Shown here one piece after another: positions 8,834 through 17,870 of a DNA stretch of 64,000 nucleotides (position 1 is its first letter; each line of letters starts with the position of its first letter). Source of the stretch: Sphingomonas sp. Y38-1Y (GTDB lineage: Bacteria > Pseudomonadota > Alphaproteobacteria > Sphingomonadales > Sphingomonadaceae). Under the pieces are notes generated by a model that was given only the letters and a program-made list of their open reading frames with translations, ran no database searches and was not told the DNA's origin. Both the position numbers and the translations under genes were made by a program. The DNA is taken from contig NZ_CP135916.1 of assembly GCF_032391395.1 (NCBI RefSeq), positions 496,001 through 560,000 of the forward strand. Direction: 5' to 3'.

Positions 8834-9127
8834 ATGCTGCGCTTCCTTGCTGCCGCGTCGCTCGCGCTCGTCGCCACGCCCGCTCTGGCGGAGAGCTATT
8901 ATGCCGCTGTGCCGACCAACGCGCCCGCCAAGGCATCTATCGTCACGCGCAGCACGATCTGGAAGTGCAATGCCGGCACCTGTGCCGCGGCGAAGGCGGG
9001 GTCGCGCGATGCGATCATGTGCGAGCTCCTGGTGCGGGAGGTCGGACCGCTCCAGCGCTTCGCCGTCGAGGGCGCCGAGTTCGACGCGGCGGCGCTCGAA
9101 AAATGCAACGCACGCGCCCGAAGCTGA
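8834..9127 (+). CDS. Small secreted protein, CC_3452-like
   Basis: Starting at the ATG after GGGAGATCC, this 97-residue protein has a clear signal peptide (MLRFLAAASLALVATPALAE). The mature part is short with paired cysteines (WKCNAGTC, MCELL, EKCNA), suggesting two disulfides in the periplasm. The pattern is like the small CC_3452 family of Caulobacter and sphingomonads, which has no assigned function. An upstream in-frame GTG at 8816 is less likely because it would precede the signal peptide. Confidence 0.7.
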   Translation: MLRFLAAASLALVATPALAESYYAAVPTNAPAKASIVTRSTIWKCNAGTCAAAKAGSRDAIMCELLVREVGPLQRFAVEGAEFDAAALEKCNARARS

Positions 9128-9227
9128 TCCGCGGTTGTGACTTCCGCGCCACTCGCCAGCGCAACCGCGCCGCGAGTGGCGGCCAAGACCGTTGCAATTG
9201 CGCACCCTCTCGCCCCAAATAGGCGAA

Positions 9228-11315
9228 GTGCTGCGGCAATATGAATTGGTCGACCGGGTCCTGAGCTACGACCCCGATGCGGACGAGGCGCTGCTCAACC
9301 GCGCCTATGTCTTTTCCATGCACGCGCATGGCAGCCAGAAGCGCGCAAACGGCGACCCCTATTTCAGCCACCCGATCGAGGTGGCGGGCATTCTGACCGA
9401 CCTGCGGCTGGACGACGAGACGATCGCGACCGCGATCCTCCACGACACGATCGAGGATACGGTCGCGACTCCGGAGGAGATCCAGTCGAAGTTCGGCCCT
9501 TCGGTCGCGCGGCTGGTCGACGGCGTCACCAAGCTGTCGAAGATCGAGGCGCAGAGCGAGAGCGAGCGCGCCGCGGAGAACCTGCGCAAGTTCCTGCTGG
9601 CGATGTCGGACGACATCCGCGTGCTGCTGGTCAAGCTCGCCGACCGGCTGCACAACATGCGCACGCTCAAGTTCATCCCCAAGCCTGAGAAGCGGCGGCG
9701 GATCGCGCGCGAGACGATGGACATCTATGCGCCGCTCGCCGAGCGAATCGGCATGTACGAGTTCATGAAGGAGATGCAGACGCTCGCCTTCCGGGAGCTC
9801 GAGCCCGAGGGTTACGAATCGATCACGCGTCGGCTGGAGGCCATGCAGGCCGGCGACAGCGATCGCATCGCCAAGATCGGCGACAGCATCCGGCAGGCGC
9901 TGAGCCGCGCAGGCATCGAGGCCGAGGTGACGGGGCGCGAGAAGCACCCCTATTCGATATGGAAGAAGATGTCGGAGCGGCACGTCAGCCTGGACCAGCT
10001 GTCCGACATCATGGCCTTCCGCGCGATCGTGAAGAGCGAGGAGGAATGTTATCGCGCGCTCGGGGTGATTCACCGCAAGTGGCCGCTCGTGCCGGGCCGC
10101 TTCAAGGACTATATCTCGACACCCAAACGCAACGGCTATCGCTCGCTCCACACCAGCGTCATCCATTCGGGCGACAACCGAATCGAGATCCAGATCCGGA
10201 CCGAGGCGATGCACGCCCAGGCCGAACACGGCCTCGCCGCGCACTGGGCCTACAAGCAGAAGGAAGTGCGGCCCGACACGCAGGTGCGCTGGATCCAGGA
10301 CCTGGTCGAGATCCTCGACAATGCCGAGAGCCCCGAAGAGCTGCTCGAGCATACGCGCATGGCGATGTACCAGGATCGCATCTTTGCGTTCACGCCGCGC
10401 GGCGAGCTCGTCCAGCTGCCCAAGGGCGCGACGCCGATCGACTTTGCCTATGACGTCCATACCGATCTGGGCGATCAGGCGGTGGGCGCCAAGATCAACG
10501 GCCGCGTGGTGCCGCTGCGCACGGAGATCGAGAATGGCGACCAGGTCCAGATCCTCCGGTCCAAGGCGCAGACGCCGCAGCCGAACTGGCTGAACTTCGC
10601 GATCACCGGCAAGGCGCGCGCGGCGATCCGCCGCCACCTTCGCCACAAGGAGCGCGAGGAGGGTGTTGCGCTCGGCCGCAAGCTCTATGACGACATCGTC
10701 GCGCGGCTGCCGGTGCCGCTCGGCGTGGATGCGCTGACCGGGGCCCTGCGCCGGCTGCACCTCGCCGATGAGGCCGCGCTGATGATCGCGATCGCGCATC
10801 AGCGGCTGACCGACGCGCAGGTGATGGAAGCGCTGATGCCGGGTTCGGCGGAGGACGCCGACACCGCGATGCCGCCGCAGCGCCAGGCGATCTCGATCAA
10901 GGGGCTGACGCCGGGTGTCGCTTTCGACCTTGCCGAATGCTGCCGCCCGGTGCCGGGCGACCGCATCGTCGGGGTGCGCCGGCCCGGCCAGCCGATCCAG
11001 GTCCACGGCATCGCCTGTCCGATGCTGGGCGAAACCGAGGATGCCGACTGGGTCGACATCGCCTGGGGCGACAAGGCCGAGGGCGGGACGGCGCGCGTCG
11101 CGGTGACGCTGAAGAACGAGCCCGGGTCGCTCGGCGCGATCGCGTCGATCATCGGCGCGCACAAGGCGAACATCCTGGGCTTACGCCTCGACAACCGCGA
11201 CACCACCTTCCACACCAACACCATCGACCTGGAAGTGCGCGACGCCGCGCATCTGATGAAGCTGCTCGCGGCATTGCGCGCCGCCGACGCCGTGAGTGCG
11301 GCCGACCGAGCCTGA
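9228..11315 (+). CDS. Bifunctional (p)ppGpp synthetase/hydrolase (Rel/SpoT homologue)
   Basis: The protein is about 695 residues. The HD hydrolase domain (HGSQKRANGDPYFSHP, then ILHDTIEDT) is intact, so hydrolysis is predicted. The synthetase domain follows (KDYISTPKRNGYRSLHTSV, then EIQIRT), then a TGS domain (FAFTPRGELVQLPKG) and a C-terminal ACT domain. This is the single long RSH enzyme of alphaproteobacteria that makes and destroys the stringent alarmone. GTG 9228 is chosen because family members begin with LRQYELVDRV; TTG at 9192 would add 12 residues. Confidence 0.93.
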   Translation: MLRQYELVDRVLSYDPDADEALLNRAYVFSMHAHGSQKRANGDPYFSHPIEVAGILTDLRLDDETIATAILHDTIEDTVATPEEIQSKFGPSVARLVDGVTKLSKIEAQSESERAAENLRKFLLAMSDDIRVLLVKLADRLHNMRTLKFIPKPEKRRRIARETMDIYAPLAERIGMYEFMKEMQTLAFRELEPEGYESITRRLEAMQAGDSDRIAKIGDSIRQALSRAGIEAEVTGREKHPYSIWKKMSERHVSLDQLSDIMAFRAIVKSEEECYRALGVIHRKWPLVPGRFKDYISTPKRNGYRSLHTSVIHSGDNRIEIQIRTEAMHAQAEHGLAAHWAYKQKEVRPDTQVRWIQDLVEILDNAESPEELLEHTRMAMYQDRIFAFTPRGELVQLPKGATPIDFAYDVHTDLGDQAVGAKINGRVVPLRTEIENGDQVQILRSKAQTPQPNWLNFAITGKARAAIRRHLRHKEREEGVALGRKLYDDIVARLPVPLGVDALTGALRRLHLADEAALMIAIAHQRLTDAQVMEALMPGSAEDADTAMPPQRQAISIKGLTPGVAFDLAECCRPVPGDRIVGVRRPGQPIQVHGIACPMLGETEDADWVDIAWGDKAEGGTARVAVTLKNEPGSLGAIASIIGAHKANILGLRLDNRDTTFHTNTIDLEVRDAAHLMKLLAALRAADAVSAADRA

Positions 11316-11336
11316 CGGTCCGGCTTTGCAATTGAC

Positions 11337-11747
11337 ATGGGTGTCAGCAAGGCGCAGCGTGCTGCAATGCACCAGCACGAAGTCACGATCGCGCCCGGCG
11401 ACATCGACCATATGGGGCATGTCAACAATGCCGTGTACCTGAACTGGGTTCAGGAGGCGGTCGTCGCCTATTGGGAAAAGGTCGCGCCGGCGGAGGCGGT
11501 CGCCCGACACCTGTGGGTCGCGCTGAAGCACGAGATCACCTATCGCCGGCCCGCCTTCCTCGAGGACGCGGTGGTCGCGACGGTGATCGCCGAGCGGGTC
11601 GAGGGCGCGCGCGCGATGTTCACGACGCTGATCCGCCGCGGCGAGGAAGTGCTGGTCGAGGTGCAGTCGAGCTGGTGCGCGCTCGACACCGACACGCGCC
11701 GGCCGGTGCGGGTGGCGAAGGATCTGGTGCGGCGGTTTTTGGGCTAA
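11337..11747 (+). CDS. 4HBT-family acyl-CoA thioesterase
   Basis: The 136-residue hotdog-fold protein carries the signature GDIDHMGHVNNAVYLNWVQEA near residues 21-41, with the catalytic Asp of the YbgC/FadM branch, then LKHEITYRRPAFLEDAV. It would hydrolyse acyl-CoA thioesters in the cytosol. It starts 21 bases after the Rel/SpoT gene, so co-transcription is likely. An internal ATG at 11367 is an alternative start. The chain-length preference cannot be told from sequence. Confidence 0.85.
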   Translation: MGVSKAQRAAMHQHEVTIAPGDIDHMGHVNNAVYLNWVQEAVVAYWEKVAPAEAVARHLWVALKHEITYRRPAFLEDAVVATVIAERVEGARAMFTTLIRRGEEVLVEVQSSWCALDTDTRRPVRVAKDLVRRFLG

Positions 11748-11787
11748 CGTTGCGCCAGCGCAGGCGGAAGCCCAGCCTTTCCCTCAC

Positions 11788-11872
11788 GTCATCCCGGCCT
11801 TGAGCCGGGATCCCGCTTCTTCTTCTCATCGTTGGCGGAAAAGCGGGACCCCGGATCAAGTCCGGGGTGACG
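11788..11872. repeat. Palindromic repeat, GTCATCCCGGACTTGATCC family
   Basis: Third copy of the family at 6171 and 7211. Left arm GTCATCCCGGCCTTGAGCCG, right arm GGATCAAGTCCGGGGTGACG, with CCCGCTTCTT and AAGCGGG flanking the centre. It lies between the convergent thioesterase and NIPSNAP genes. Confidence 0.8.
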
Positions 11873-11899
11873 ATGCATAGGTGTAGCCCGGCCCTTAGC

Positions 11900-11927
11900 T
11901 GGACCCCGGCCTTCGCCGGGGTACGAC
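11900..11927. repeat. Short hairpin repeat (ACCCCGGCCTTCGCCGGGGT)
   Basis: ACCCCGGC-CTTC-GCCGGGGT is a perfect 8-base stem ending just after the stop of the minus-strand NIPSNAP gene. The same hairpin occurs near 31387. It may terminate transcription. Confidence 0.7.
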
Positions 11928-11928
11928 A

Positions 11929-12330
11929 TCAGAATCGGATCGCCGGCGAGTAATCGGCCTGCGTCATGAAGATGCTGTCGACCTTCTCGACCAGCTTGCC
12001 GTTCGCTTCCGACGCCGCGGCCACCTTCTTCCACTCGGGATCGGCGCCGAACGCCGCCCAGCTGGCGTCGCGCGCGGCGCGGCTGGGATAGGCGAGGACA
12101 TAGACGACGCGCCCGCCGGGCGACTTCTCGTTCGGCTGCTCGACCCAATAGGCGACGTTCTTCATCCCGTGCCGCTCGAACAGCTTGAGCGTGTGCCCCC
12201 GGAAACGTGCATTGAGTGCGTCGAGCTTCCCGGGTGCGGCGTGATAGATGCGCAGCTCATACGTCGCCGTCTTCGGATCGAGCGCGGGCGCCGCTTGCGC
12301 GATCGCGAGGGGGATGAGGGCAACGATCAT
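11929..12330 (-). CDS. Secreted NIPSNAP-family protein
   Basis: Starting at the ATG of [19 protein letters not shown], the protein is 133 residues with a short signal-like N-terminus. The body has the NIPSNAP dimeric ferredoxin-like fold: [21 protein letters not shown], then [13 protein letters not shown] and [18 protein letters not shown]. The biochemical role of bacterial NIPSNAP proteins is not settled. Its start overlaps the stop of the upstream symporter gene (ATGA), so the two are translationally coupled. Confidence 0.82.
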   Translation of the reverse strand: MIVALIPLAIAQAAPALDPKTATYELRIYHAAPGKLDALNARFRGHTLKLFERHGMKNVAYWVEQPNEKSPGGRVVYVLAYPSRAARDASWAAFGADPEWKKVAAASEANGKLVEKVDSIFMTQADYSPAIRF

Positions 12331-13577
12331 CGGTGGGTCTTCTCCTGTGGGTCGCCGCGTCCCGCGACCATCGTCGCGATGGCGAGGTCGCCGGTGACGT
12401 TGAGCATGGTGCGGCACATGTCGAGGAAGCGGTCGACGCCCAGGATCAGCCCGATCGCGACCGGCGGCACGCCGACGCTCGCCAGGATGATGGCGACGAC
12501 CGGCAGCGATCCGGCGGGCACGCCCGCGGTGCCGATGCCGCCGAGGATACAGACCGCCATGACGCTCGCCTGCTGCGCCAAGCTGAGCTCGACGCCGAAG
12601 AACTGCGCAAGGAAGATGACCGCCACCCCCTCGAACATCGCGGTGCCGTTCTGGTTGGCGGTGGCGCCGATCGTCAGGACGAAGCGCGCGATCTTGCGCG
12701 GCAGCTTGAGCTCGTGCTCAGCCGCAGACAGCGCGGCGGGGAGGGTGGCGTTGGAGGAGGCGGTCGAGAACGCCATCAGCATCGGCGCCTGCACGCCCTT
12801 GAAGAAGCCGATCGGCCCGCGCCCCGCGAACAGCCAGACGCCGAGCGGATAGACGACCAGCATCTGGAGCAGCAGCGCGCCGATCACCGTGCCGACGAAC
12901 GCGCCCAGCCGCACGAGAACGTCGGCCCCGAACTCGGCGGTCAGGTTGAACATGAAGCAGAACACCGCGATCGGCGCGAGGCGAATGACGAAGCCGATCA
13001 GCGTGAGCGTGACCTCGAGCAGCCCCTCGATCGCCGATTGCAGCGTCGCCGTCTTCTCGCCGCGCGCAACGACCAGGCCGATGCCGAAGGCGAGCGCGAA
13101 CACCATCACGGCAAGGATGTCGTCGTCGGCGGCGGCGCGGACGACGTTGGACGGGATGATCGCGAGCGCGCTTTCCATGCCGCCGGGCGCCTGGCGCGAC
13201 TGGCTGACGATCGCGCCCGCGCCTTCCTTGGCGCTTTCCAGCATCGCCTTGGCCGTCGCGGGATCGACGCCATCGCCGGGGCGGACCAGATTGACCAGCA
13301 CCAGCGCGATCACGACCGACAGGGTCGAGAGCACGAGCGTGAAGATCAGCGTCCGCACCCCGACACGCCGCAGCGAGGCGAGGTCGCCCATCTCGGTCAC
13401 GCCCGTCACCAGCGCCGCAAACAGCAGCGGGATGACGAGCATGAACAGCAGGCGAAGGAAGATCTGGCCGAGTGGCCCGGTGACATAGGTCGTCACCGCC
13501 TCCACCCAGCCCGCACCTTCCGCCGCCCAGTTGGCGAGGAGGCCGAGGGCAAGGCCGAGGATCAGCCCCGCCAGCAT
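12327..13577 (-). CDS. Dicarboxylate/amino acid:cation symporter (DAACS family)
   Basis: This 416-residue integral membrane protein has the GltP/DctA layout of eight helices and two hairpins. The serine-rich hairpin is [15 protein letters not shown] near 275, and the substrate/cation-binding stretch [22 protein letters not shown] follows; [15 protein letters not shown] helices are also present. It would import C4-dicarboxylates or acidic amino acids with Na+ or H+. The assigned ATG has no visible Shine-Dalgarno sequence, and the frame stays open upstream through about 20 codons ending in GGRFPLHLQ, which resembles the usual cytoplasmic N-terminus but has no ATG, GTG or TTG; a CTG start is possible. 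Confidence 0.9.
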   Translation of the reverse strand: MLAGLILGLALGLLANWAAEGAGWVEAVTTYVTGPLGQIFLRLLFMLVIPLLFAALVTGVTEMGDLASLRRVGVRTLIFTLVLSTLSVVIALVLVNLVRPGDGVDPATAKAMLESAKEGAGAIVSQSRQAPGGMESALAIIPSNVVRAAADDDILAVMVFALAFGIGLVVARGEKTATLQSAIEGLLEVTLTLIGFVIRLAPIAVFCFMFNLTAEFGADVLVRLGAFVGTVIGALLLQMLVVYPLGVWLFAGRGPIGFFKGVQAPMLMAFSTASSNATLPAALSAAEHELKLPRKIARFVLTIGATANQNGTAMFEGVAVIFLAQFFGVELSLAQQASVMAVCILGGIGTAGVPAGSLPVVAIILASVGVPPVAIGLILGVDRFLDMCRTMLNVTGDLAIATMVAGRGDPQEKTHR

Positions 13578-13642
13578 CTGAAGATGCAGCGGGAAGCGCC
13601 CGCCCGGTTGCGCTTCGGAAGCGTCGGGGCGGGCGCTGTCGG

Positions 13643-15811
13643 TCAGGCTGCGCCTGCCAGCACGGCGAGCAGCAGCAACGCGACGATGTTGGTGATCTTG
13701 ATCATCGGATTGACCGCGGGGCCGGCAGTGTCCTTGTAGGGGTCACCGACGGTATCGCCGGTGATCGCCGCCTTGTGCGCCTCCGATCCCTTGCCGCCAT
13801 GATTGCCGTCCTCGATATATTTCTTGGCGTTGTCCCACGCGCCGCCGCCCGAGGTCATCGAGATCGCGACGAACAGCCCCGAGACGATGACGCCCAGCAG
13901 CATCGCCCCGAGCGAGGCAAAGCCCTGTTCCTGCCCCGCCACGGCGGTCACGACATAGTAGATCGCGATCGGCGCCAACACGGGGAGCAGCGAGGGGACG
14001 ATCATCTCGCGGATCGCGGCGCGGGTGACGATGTCGACGGTGCGCGCATAGTCGGGGCGGCTGGTGCCCGCCATGATGCCCGGGTTCGACCGGAACTGCT
14101 CGCGCACATCCTCGACCACCGACCCCGCCGCGCGGCCCACCGCGGTCATGCCGAACGCGCCGAACAGGTAGGGGAGCAGTGCGCCGAGCAGCAGCCCGAC
14201 GATGACGTACGGGTTGGAGAGGCTGAAATCGACGGTGAGGTCGGGGAAGAACGCCTTGAGGTCGGTGGTGTAGGCGCCGAACAGCACCAGCGCGGCAAGC
14301 GCGGCCGAGCCGATGGCATATCCCTTCGTCACCGCCTTGGTCGTGTTGCCCACCGCGTCGAGCGCATCGGTACGCCCGCGCACGTCGTCGGGCAGCCCGG
14401 CCATTTCCGCAATGCCGCCGGCATTGTCGGTGACGGGGCCGTAAGCGTCGAGCGCGACGACCATGCCGGCCAGCGCCAGGAGCGCGGTCGCGGCAAAGGC
14501 GACGCCGATGATGCCCGCCAGCTGATACGCCGCAACCACCGCGACGACGATGACGAGCGTCGGCAGCGCGGTCGATTCAAGGCTGATCGCCAGCCCCTGG
14601 ATCACGTTGGTGCCGTGGCCGGTGACGCTCGCCTTGGCGATCGACTTGACCGGGCGATAGTTGGTGCCGGTGTAATATTCGGTGATCCAGACGAGCAGCC
14701 CGGTGACACCCAGCCCGATCATCATGCACCAGAACAGGTCCCAGCCGGTGAAGCTGGTCGGGGCATCAGGCAGCGGGCCGCCCTCGGTCGTGAGCGCGTC
14801 GGCGCCCGCCTCCAGGAAGCCTGCACCGCCGATCGGGGCGGACAGGTCGCCCAGCGTCATCTGCGTCGCCAGCCAGATCGCCGGCACCGCCAGGATCGCG
14901 GTCGTCCAGAACCCCTTGTAGAGCGCGCCCATGATCGACCCGCCCTTGCCGAGGCGAACCATGTAGGTGCCGAGGATCGAGGTGACGATGCATACGCCGC
15001 CGACGATCAGCGGCAGCGCCATGAGTTGGAGCAGATTGCCCGCGGCCGGGACGAGCAGCGCGATCGAGACCATGGTGAGGCCGAGCGTCACGACGTACGT
15101 CTCGAACAGGTCGGCGGCCATGCCGGCGCAGTCGCCGACATTGTCGCCGACGTTATCGGCGATGACGGCGGGGTTGCGGGGGTCGTCCTCCGGGATGCCC
15201 GCCTCGACCTTGCCGACCAGGTCGGCGCCGACGTCGGCGGCCTTGGTGAAGATGCCGCCGCCGAGCCGCGCGAAGATAGAGATGAGCGACGCGCCAAAGG
15301 CGAGCGCGGTCAGCGCCTCGACGATGTGGCGCCGGTCGGCCTCGACCGACAGGTCCATCCCGCCGGGGCCGATGAGATAGGCGAAGATACCTGCGATCGC
15401 GAGCAGGCCGAGCCCGGCGACGAGCATGCCCGTTACCGCGCCCGATCGGAACGCCATGGTCAGCCCGCCCTGGAGCGAGCCGCGTGCCGCCTCTGCCGTG
15501 CGGACATTGGCGCGGACGGAAATGAGCATGCCGACATAACCGGCGATTCCCGACAGGACCGCGCCGATCAGAAACCCGACGGTGGAAAGAAGGCCGAGGG
15601 TAGGAGCGAGGATCACTGCGACGATGACGCCGACGATCGCGATGGTGCGGTATTGCCGGCCGAGATAGGCCTTGGCGCCTTCCTGGATCGCGCCGGCGAT
15701 GTCCTGCATCCGGGCGTCGCCGGCGGGTGCGCGCAAGACCTGTGACGCGGTGACGATGCCATAGAGGACGGCAAGCACGCCGCATCCGATGGCGATCAGA
15801 ACAATGTCCAT
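13643..15811 (-). CDS. hppA: H+-translocating membrane pyrophosphatase, K+-independent type
   Basis: The 722-residue protein has about 16 helices and the family motifs [20 protein letters not shown], then [19 protein letters not shown], and late [10 protein letters not shown]. It hydrolyses pyrophosphate and pumps protons across the inner membrane. The motif GNTTKA carries Lys where K+-dependent enzymes have Ala, so the K+-independent subtype is predicted from established knowledge of the family. It is downstream of nusB and thiL, the usual alphaproteobacterial order. Confidence 0.95.
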   Translation of the reverse strand: MDIVLIAIGCGVLAVLYGIVTASQVLRAPAGDARMQDIAGAIQEGAKAYLGRQYRTIAIVGVIVAVILAPTLGLLSTVGFLIGAVLSGIAGYVGMLISVRANVRTAEAARGSLQGGLTMAFRSGAVTGMLVAGLGLLAIAGIFAYLIGPGGMDLSVEADRRHIVEALTALAFGASLISIFARLGGGIFTKAADVGADLVGKVEAGIPEDDPRNPAVIADNVGDNVGDCAGMAADLFETYVVTLGLTMVSIALLVPAAGNLLQLMALPLIVGGVCIVTSILGTYMVRLGKGGSIMGALYKGFWTTAILAVPAIWLATQMTLGDLSAPIGGAGFLEAGADALTTEGGPLPDAPTSFTGWDLFWCMMIGLGVTGLLVWITEYYTGTNYRPVKSIAKASVTGHGTNVIQGLAISLESTALPTLVIVVAVVAAYQLAGIIGVAFAATALLALAGMVVALDAYGPVTDNAGGIAEMAGLPDDVRGRTDALDAVGNTTKAVTKGYAIGSAALAALVLFGAYTTDLKAFFPDLTVDFSLSNPYVIVGLLLGALLPYLFGAFGMTAVGRAAGSVVEDVREQFRSNPGIMAGTSRPDYARTVDIVTRAAIREMIVPSLLPVLAPIAIYYVVTAVAGQEQGFASLGAMLLGVIVSGLFVAISMTSGGGAWDNAKKYIEDGNHGGKGSEAHKAAITGDTVGDPYKDTAGPAVNPMIKITNIVALLLLAVLAGAA

Positions 15812-15922
15812 ATCGCTGAGTTCCCCTCGTCCTAATGGGGCGCCCGCGCCGATACGATGCCACCGCGGGTCACCGGACGTGCATGGGTATAGAGGCCCAA
15901 TGGCCTGCGCAAGCGGTGGTTT

Positions 15923-16822
15923 TCAGCCGATCCGATGCTCCCAGCCGAGCGAGGCGGGAAGGGGGACGCGTTCGCTATCATCGGTTAGCGAAAGCCCCGT
16001 TCCGGCGGCGAACGCGCCGATGCGCACGGCGGAGACCGGGGGCACCTGATCGGGGGACAGGGCGAACAGCAGCGCATAGTCGTCGCCGCCCGTCGCCGCG
16101 GCAAGTCGCGCGGCGCGACTTGCTCCCGCATGCGCGATCGCCGTGGGGGAGCGAGGGACGGAGGCAAGGTCGATCGTCACGCCGCACCCGCTCGCTGCCG
16201 CCATCCGGCCGGCGTCGATGAGCAGGCCGTCGGACACGTCCATCATCGCCGTCGCCACCGCGGCGAGCGCGCGTCCCTCCTCGATCAGCGGTCGCGGGCG
16301 GCGATAGGCGGCGAGCAGGTCCACCGGCCCGGGCTCGCCGCGCGCGATGGCGAGACCCAGCGCCGCATCCCCGATCGTGCCGGAGACCCAGAGCGCATCA
16401 CCGGGACGAGCGCCGCTGCGGACGGGGACATGCGCGCCCGCTCGCCCGATCGCGGTCAACGACACAACGCGCGGGCCGTCCGTGCGGATGGTGTCGCCGC
16501 CGAGCAGCGGGCAAGCCAGGGCGCGGCAGGCTTCGTCAAGCCCGGCGAGAAAGTCGCGGTCCCAGGCATCGTCACCCAGCGCATAGCCAAGCAGCGCGCC
16601 GACCGGCGCTGCGCCCTTGGCGGCGAGGTCGGACAGGTTCACCGCCAGCAGCTTCCATGCGACGTCTGCGGCGGGGTCTGTGGGGAGGTAGTGGACGCCC
16701 TCTGCGATCAGGTCCTTCGTCAGGATCAGGTCGCCCAGCAGCGCCGTGTCGTCGGTCAGGTCCGCGGCGCCGGCATGGAGCGGCAGCGTGCGCAGGATTT
16801 TGAGGAAGTCGGCTTCGTCCAT
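15923..16822 (-). CDS. thiL: Thiamine-monophosphate kinase
   Basis: The 299-residue protein has the ThiL/PurM fold: DDTALLG with the metal-binding Asp pair, LTKDLIAEGVHYL, then NLSDLAAKGA, LLGGDTIRTDG, MDVSDGLLIDAGRM and ATGGDDYALLF. It phosphorylates thiamine monophosphate to the diphosphate cofactor with ATP. The ATG of MDEADF is preferred over a TTG two codons upstream. In alphaproteobacteria it commonly follows nusB; here a small glycine-zipper gene lies between. Confidence 0.94.
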   Translation of the reverse strand: MDEADFLKILRTLPLHAGAADLTDDTALLGDLILTKDLIAEGVHYLPTDPAADVAWKLLAVNLSDLAAKGAAPVGALLGYALGDDAWDRDFLAGLDEACRALACPLLGGDTIRTDGPRVVSLTAIGRAGAHVPVRSGARPGDALWVSGTIGDAALGLAIARGEPGPVDLLAAYRRPRPLIEEGRALAAVATAMMDVSDGLLIDAGRMAAASGCGVTIDLASVPRSPTAIAHAGASRAARLAAATGGDDYALLFALSPDQVPPVSAVRIGAFAAGTGLSLTDDSERVPLPASLGWEHRIG

Positions 16823-16865
16823 GCACAATGCTTAGCGCGATCCGGGGTGACGATTAGGTTGGTTT

Positions 16866-16894
16866 GGTCCCGCCACCCTCAGGGCAGCGGGACC
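16866..16894. repeat. Hairpin between thiL and the glycine-zipper gene
   Basis: GGTCCCGC and GCGGGACC form a perfect 8-base stem around a 13-base loop, beside a remnant (GATCCGGGGTGACG) of the repeat family seen at 6171. There is no following T-run, so terminator activity is uncertain. Confidence 0.55.
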
Positions 16895-16901
16895 GTCATC
16901 C

Positions 16902-17318
16902 TCAGCGGCAGCGAACGCCGCCGCGGTCGACTTCGCGGCCGAGCAGCGCGCCGCCGCCGGCGCCGAGCAGCGTGCCGAGCGTGCCGCCGCCGACCAGGTT
17001 GCCGAGCACGCCGCCGCCGACCGCGCCGACGACGAGGCCGGTGGTGCCGTCGTTGCGGCGGCAATAGGCGCGGCCGTCACGGCCCTTGTAGATGCGGTCG
17101 TTGCGACCCAGGCGACGCTCGCGATAGCGGCCCTCGCGATACGAGCGGCTCGGCTCCCAATCGCGCTGGTCGCCGCGCCAGCGGCGGTCGTCGCGGCGCT
17201 GCGCCGGGGTCGCATAGTCCAGCGAGGCGGCGACGCCGGCCGCGGCCGGGGCCGCGGCGGCAGGCATGGCCGTGAGCGGCATGGCGGCCGCGACTGCGGC
17301 GATCAGGAAGCGCTTCAT
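16902..17318 (-). CDS. Glycine-zipper 2TM domain protein, secreted
   Basis: From the ATG of MKRFLIAAVAAAMPLTAMPAAA the protein is 138 residues. A signal peptide is followed by a strongly basic, Arg/Asp-rich segment (QRRDDRRWRGDQRD, then YREGRYRERRLGRNDRIYKG) and a C-terminal glycine zipper (GLVVGAVGGGVLGNLVGGG, then GTLLGAGGGALLGREVD). Glycine zippers of this kind form paired helices in envelope proteins, often outer-membrane associated. Its location between nusB and thiL looks like an insertion into a conserved pair. Function unknown. Confidence 0.85.
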   Translation of the reverse strand: MKRFLIAAVAAAMPLTAMPAAAAPAAAGVAASLDYATPAQRRDDRRWRGDQRDWEPSRSYREGRYRERRLGRNDRIYKGRDGRAYCRRNDGTTGLVVGAVGGGVLGNLVGGGTLGTLLGAGGGALLGREVDRGGVRCR

Positions 17319-17370
17319 CGGGGTACTCCTTACAGATTGCCTCTGCTTAACCCCCAAGCTTGATTTGGGT

Positions 17371-17847
17371 TCAGCCTTGCGTGGCCGAACCCCGCACTTC
17401 CTTGGCCACGGCATCGAGCAGGCCGTTGACGAAACCCTTCTCCCGCCGGTCGTAAAAGGCGTCGGTCACGTCCAGATACTCGCTGATGACGGCACCCACC
17501 GGCACGTCGGGCCGGGCGATCAGCTCATAGGTGCCGCAGCGCAGGATCTGGCGCATCGGCTTGTCGAGGCGGTCGAGCGACCAGCCGCTGGCAAGCTTGC
17601 CCGCGACGGCCGCGTCGATCTCCGCCAGGCGCGCCATCGTGCCCTTCACGAGGTCGTCGAAGAAGTGGACGTCGGCTTCGTGATACTCGGCATCCTCAAT
17701 CGTCGCGCCCAGCCGGTGCTGATGGAATTCGTGCAGCAGGTTGGGGATCGCCGTGCCCTCCATCTCATGCTGATAAAGCGCCTGGACGGCGGCAAGCCGC
17801 GCGGCGGCGCGGGCCTGGGTGCGGGAGCGGGACTTGGGACTGGGCAT
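17371..17847 (-). CDS. nusB: Transcription antitermination factor NusB
   Basis: The 158-residue all-helical protein has the NusB pattern: RTQARAAARLAAVQALYQHEM at the start and ILRCGTYELIARPDVPVGAVISEYLDV with KGFVNGLLDAVAKEVR at the end. With NusE it binds boxA of rRNA leaders and promotes antitermination. The start is set by MPSPKSRSRTQ; the frame continues upstream into the hisD region but that part is a shadow. It follows hisD by 23 bases, so it is probably in the his transcript. Confidence 0.93.
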   Translation of the reverse strand: MPSPKSRSRTQARAAARLAAVQALYQHEMEGTAIPNLLHEFHQHRLGATIEDAEYHEADVHFFDDLVKGTMARLAEIDAAVAGKLASGWSLDRLDKPMRQILRCGTYELIARPDVPVGAVISEYLDVTDAFYDRREKGFVNGLLDAVAKEVRGSATQG

Positions 17848-17870
17848 TCGGGTTCCGGAACTTGGAGACT

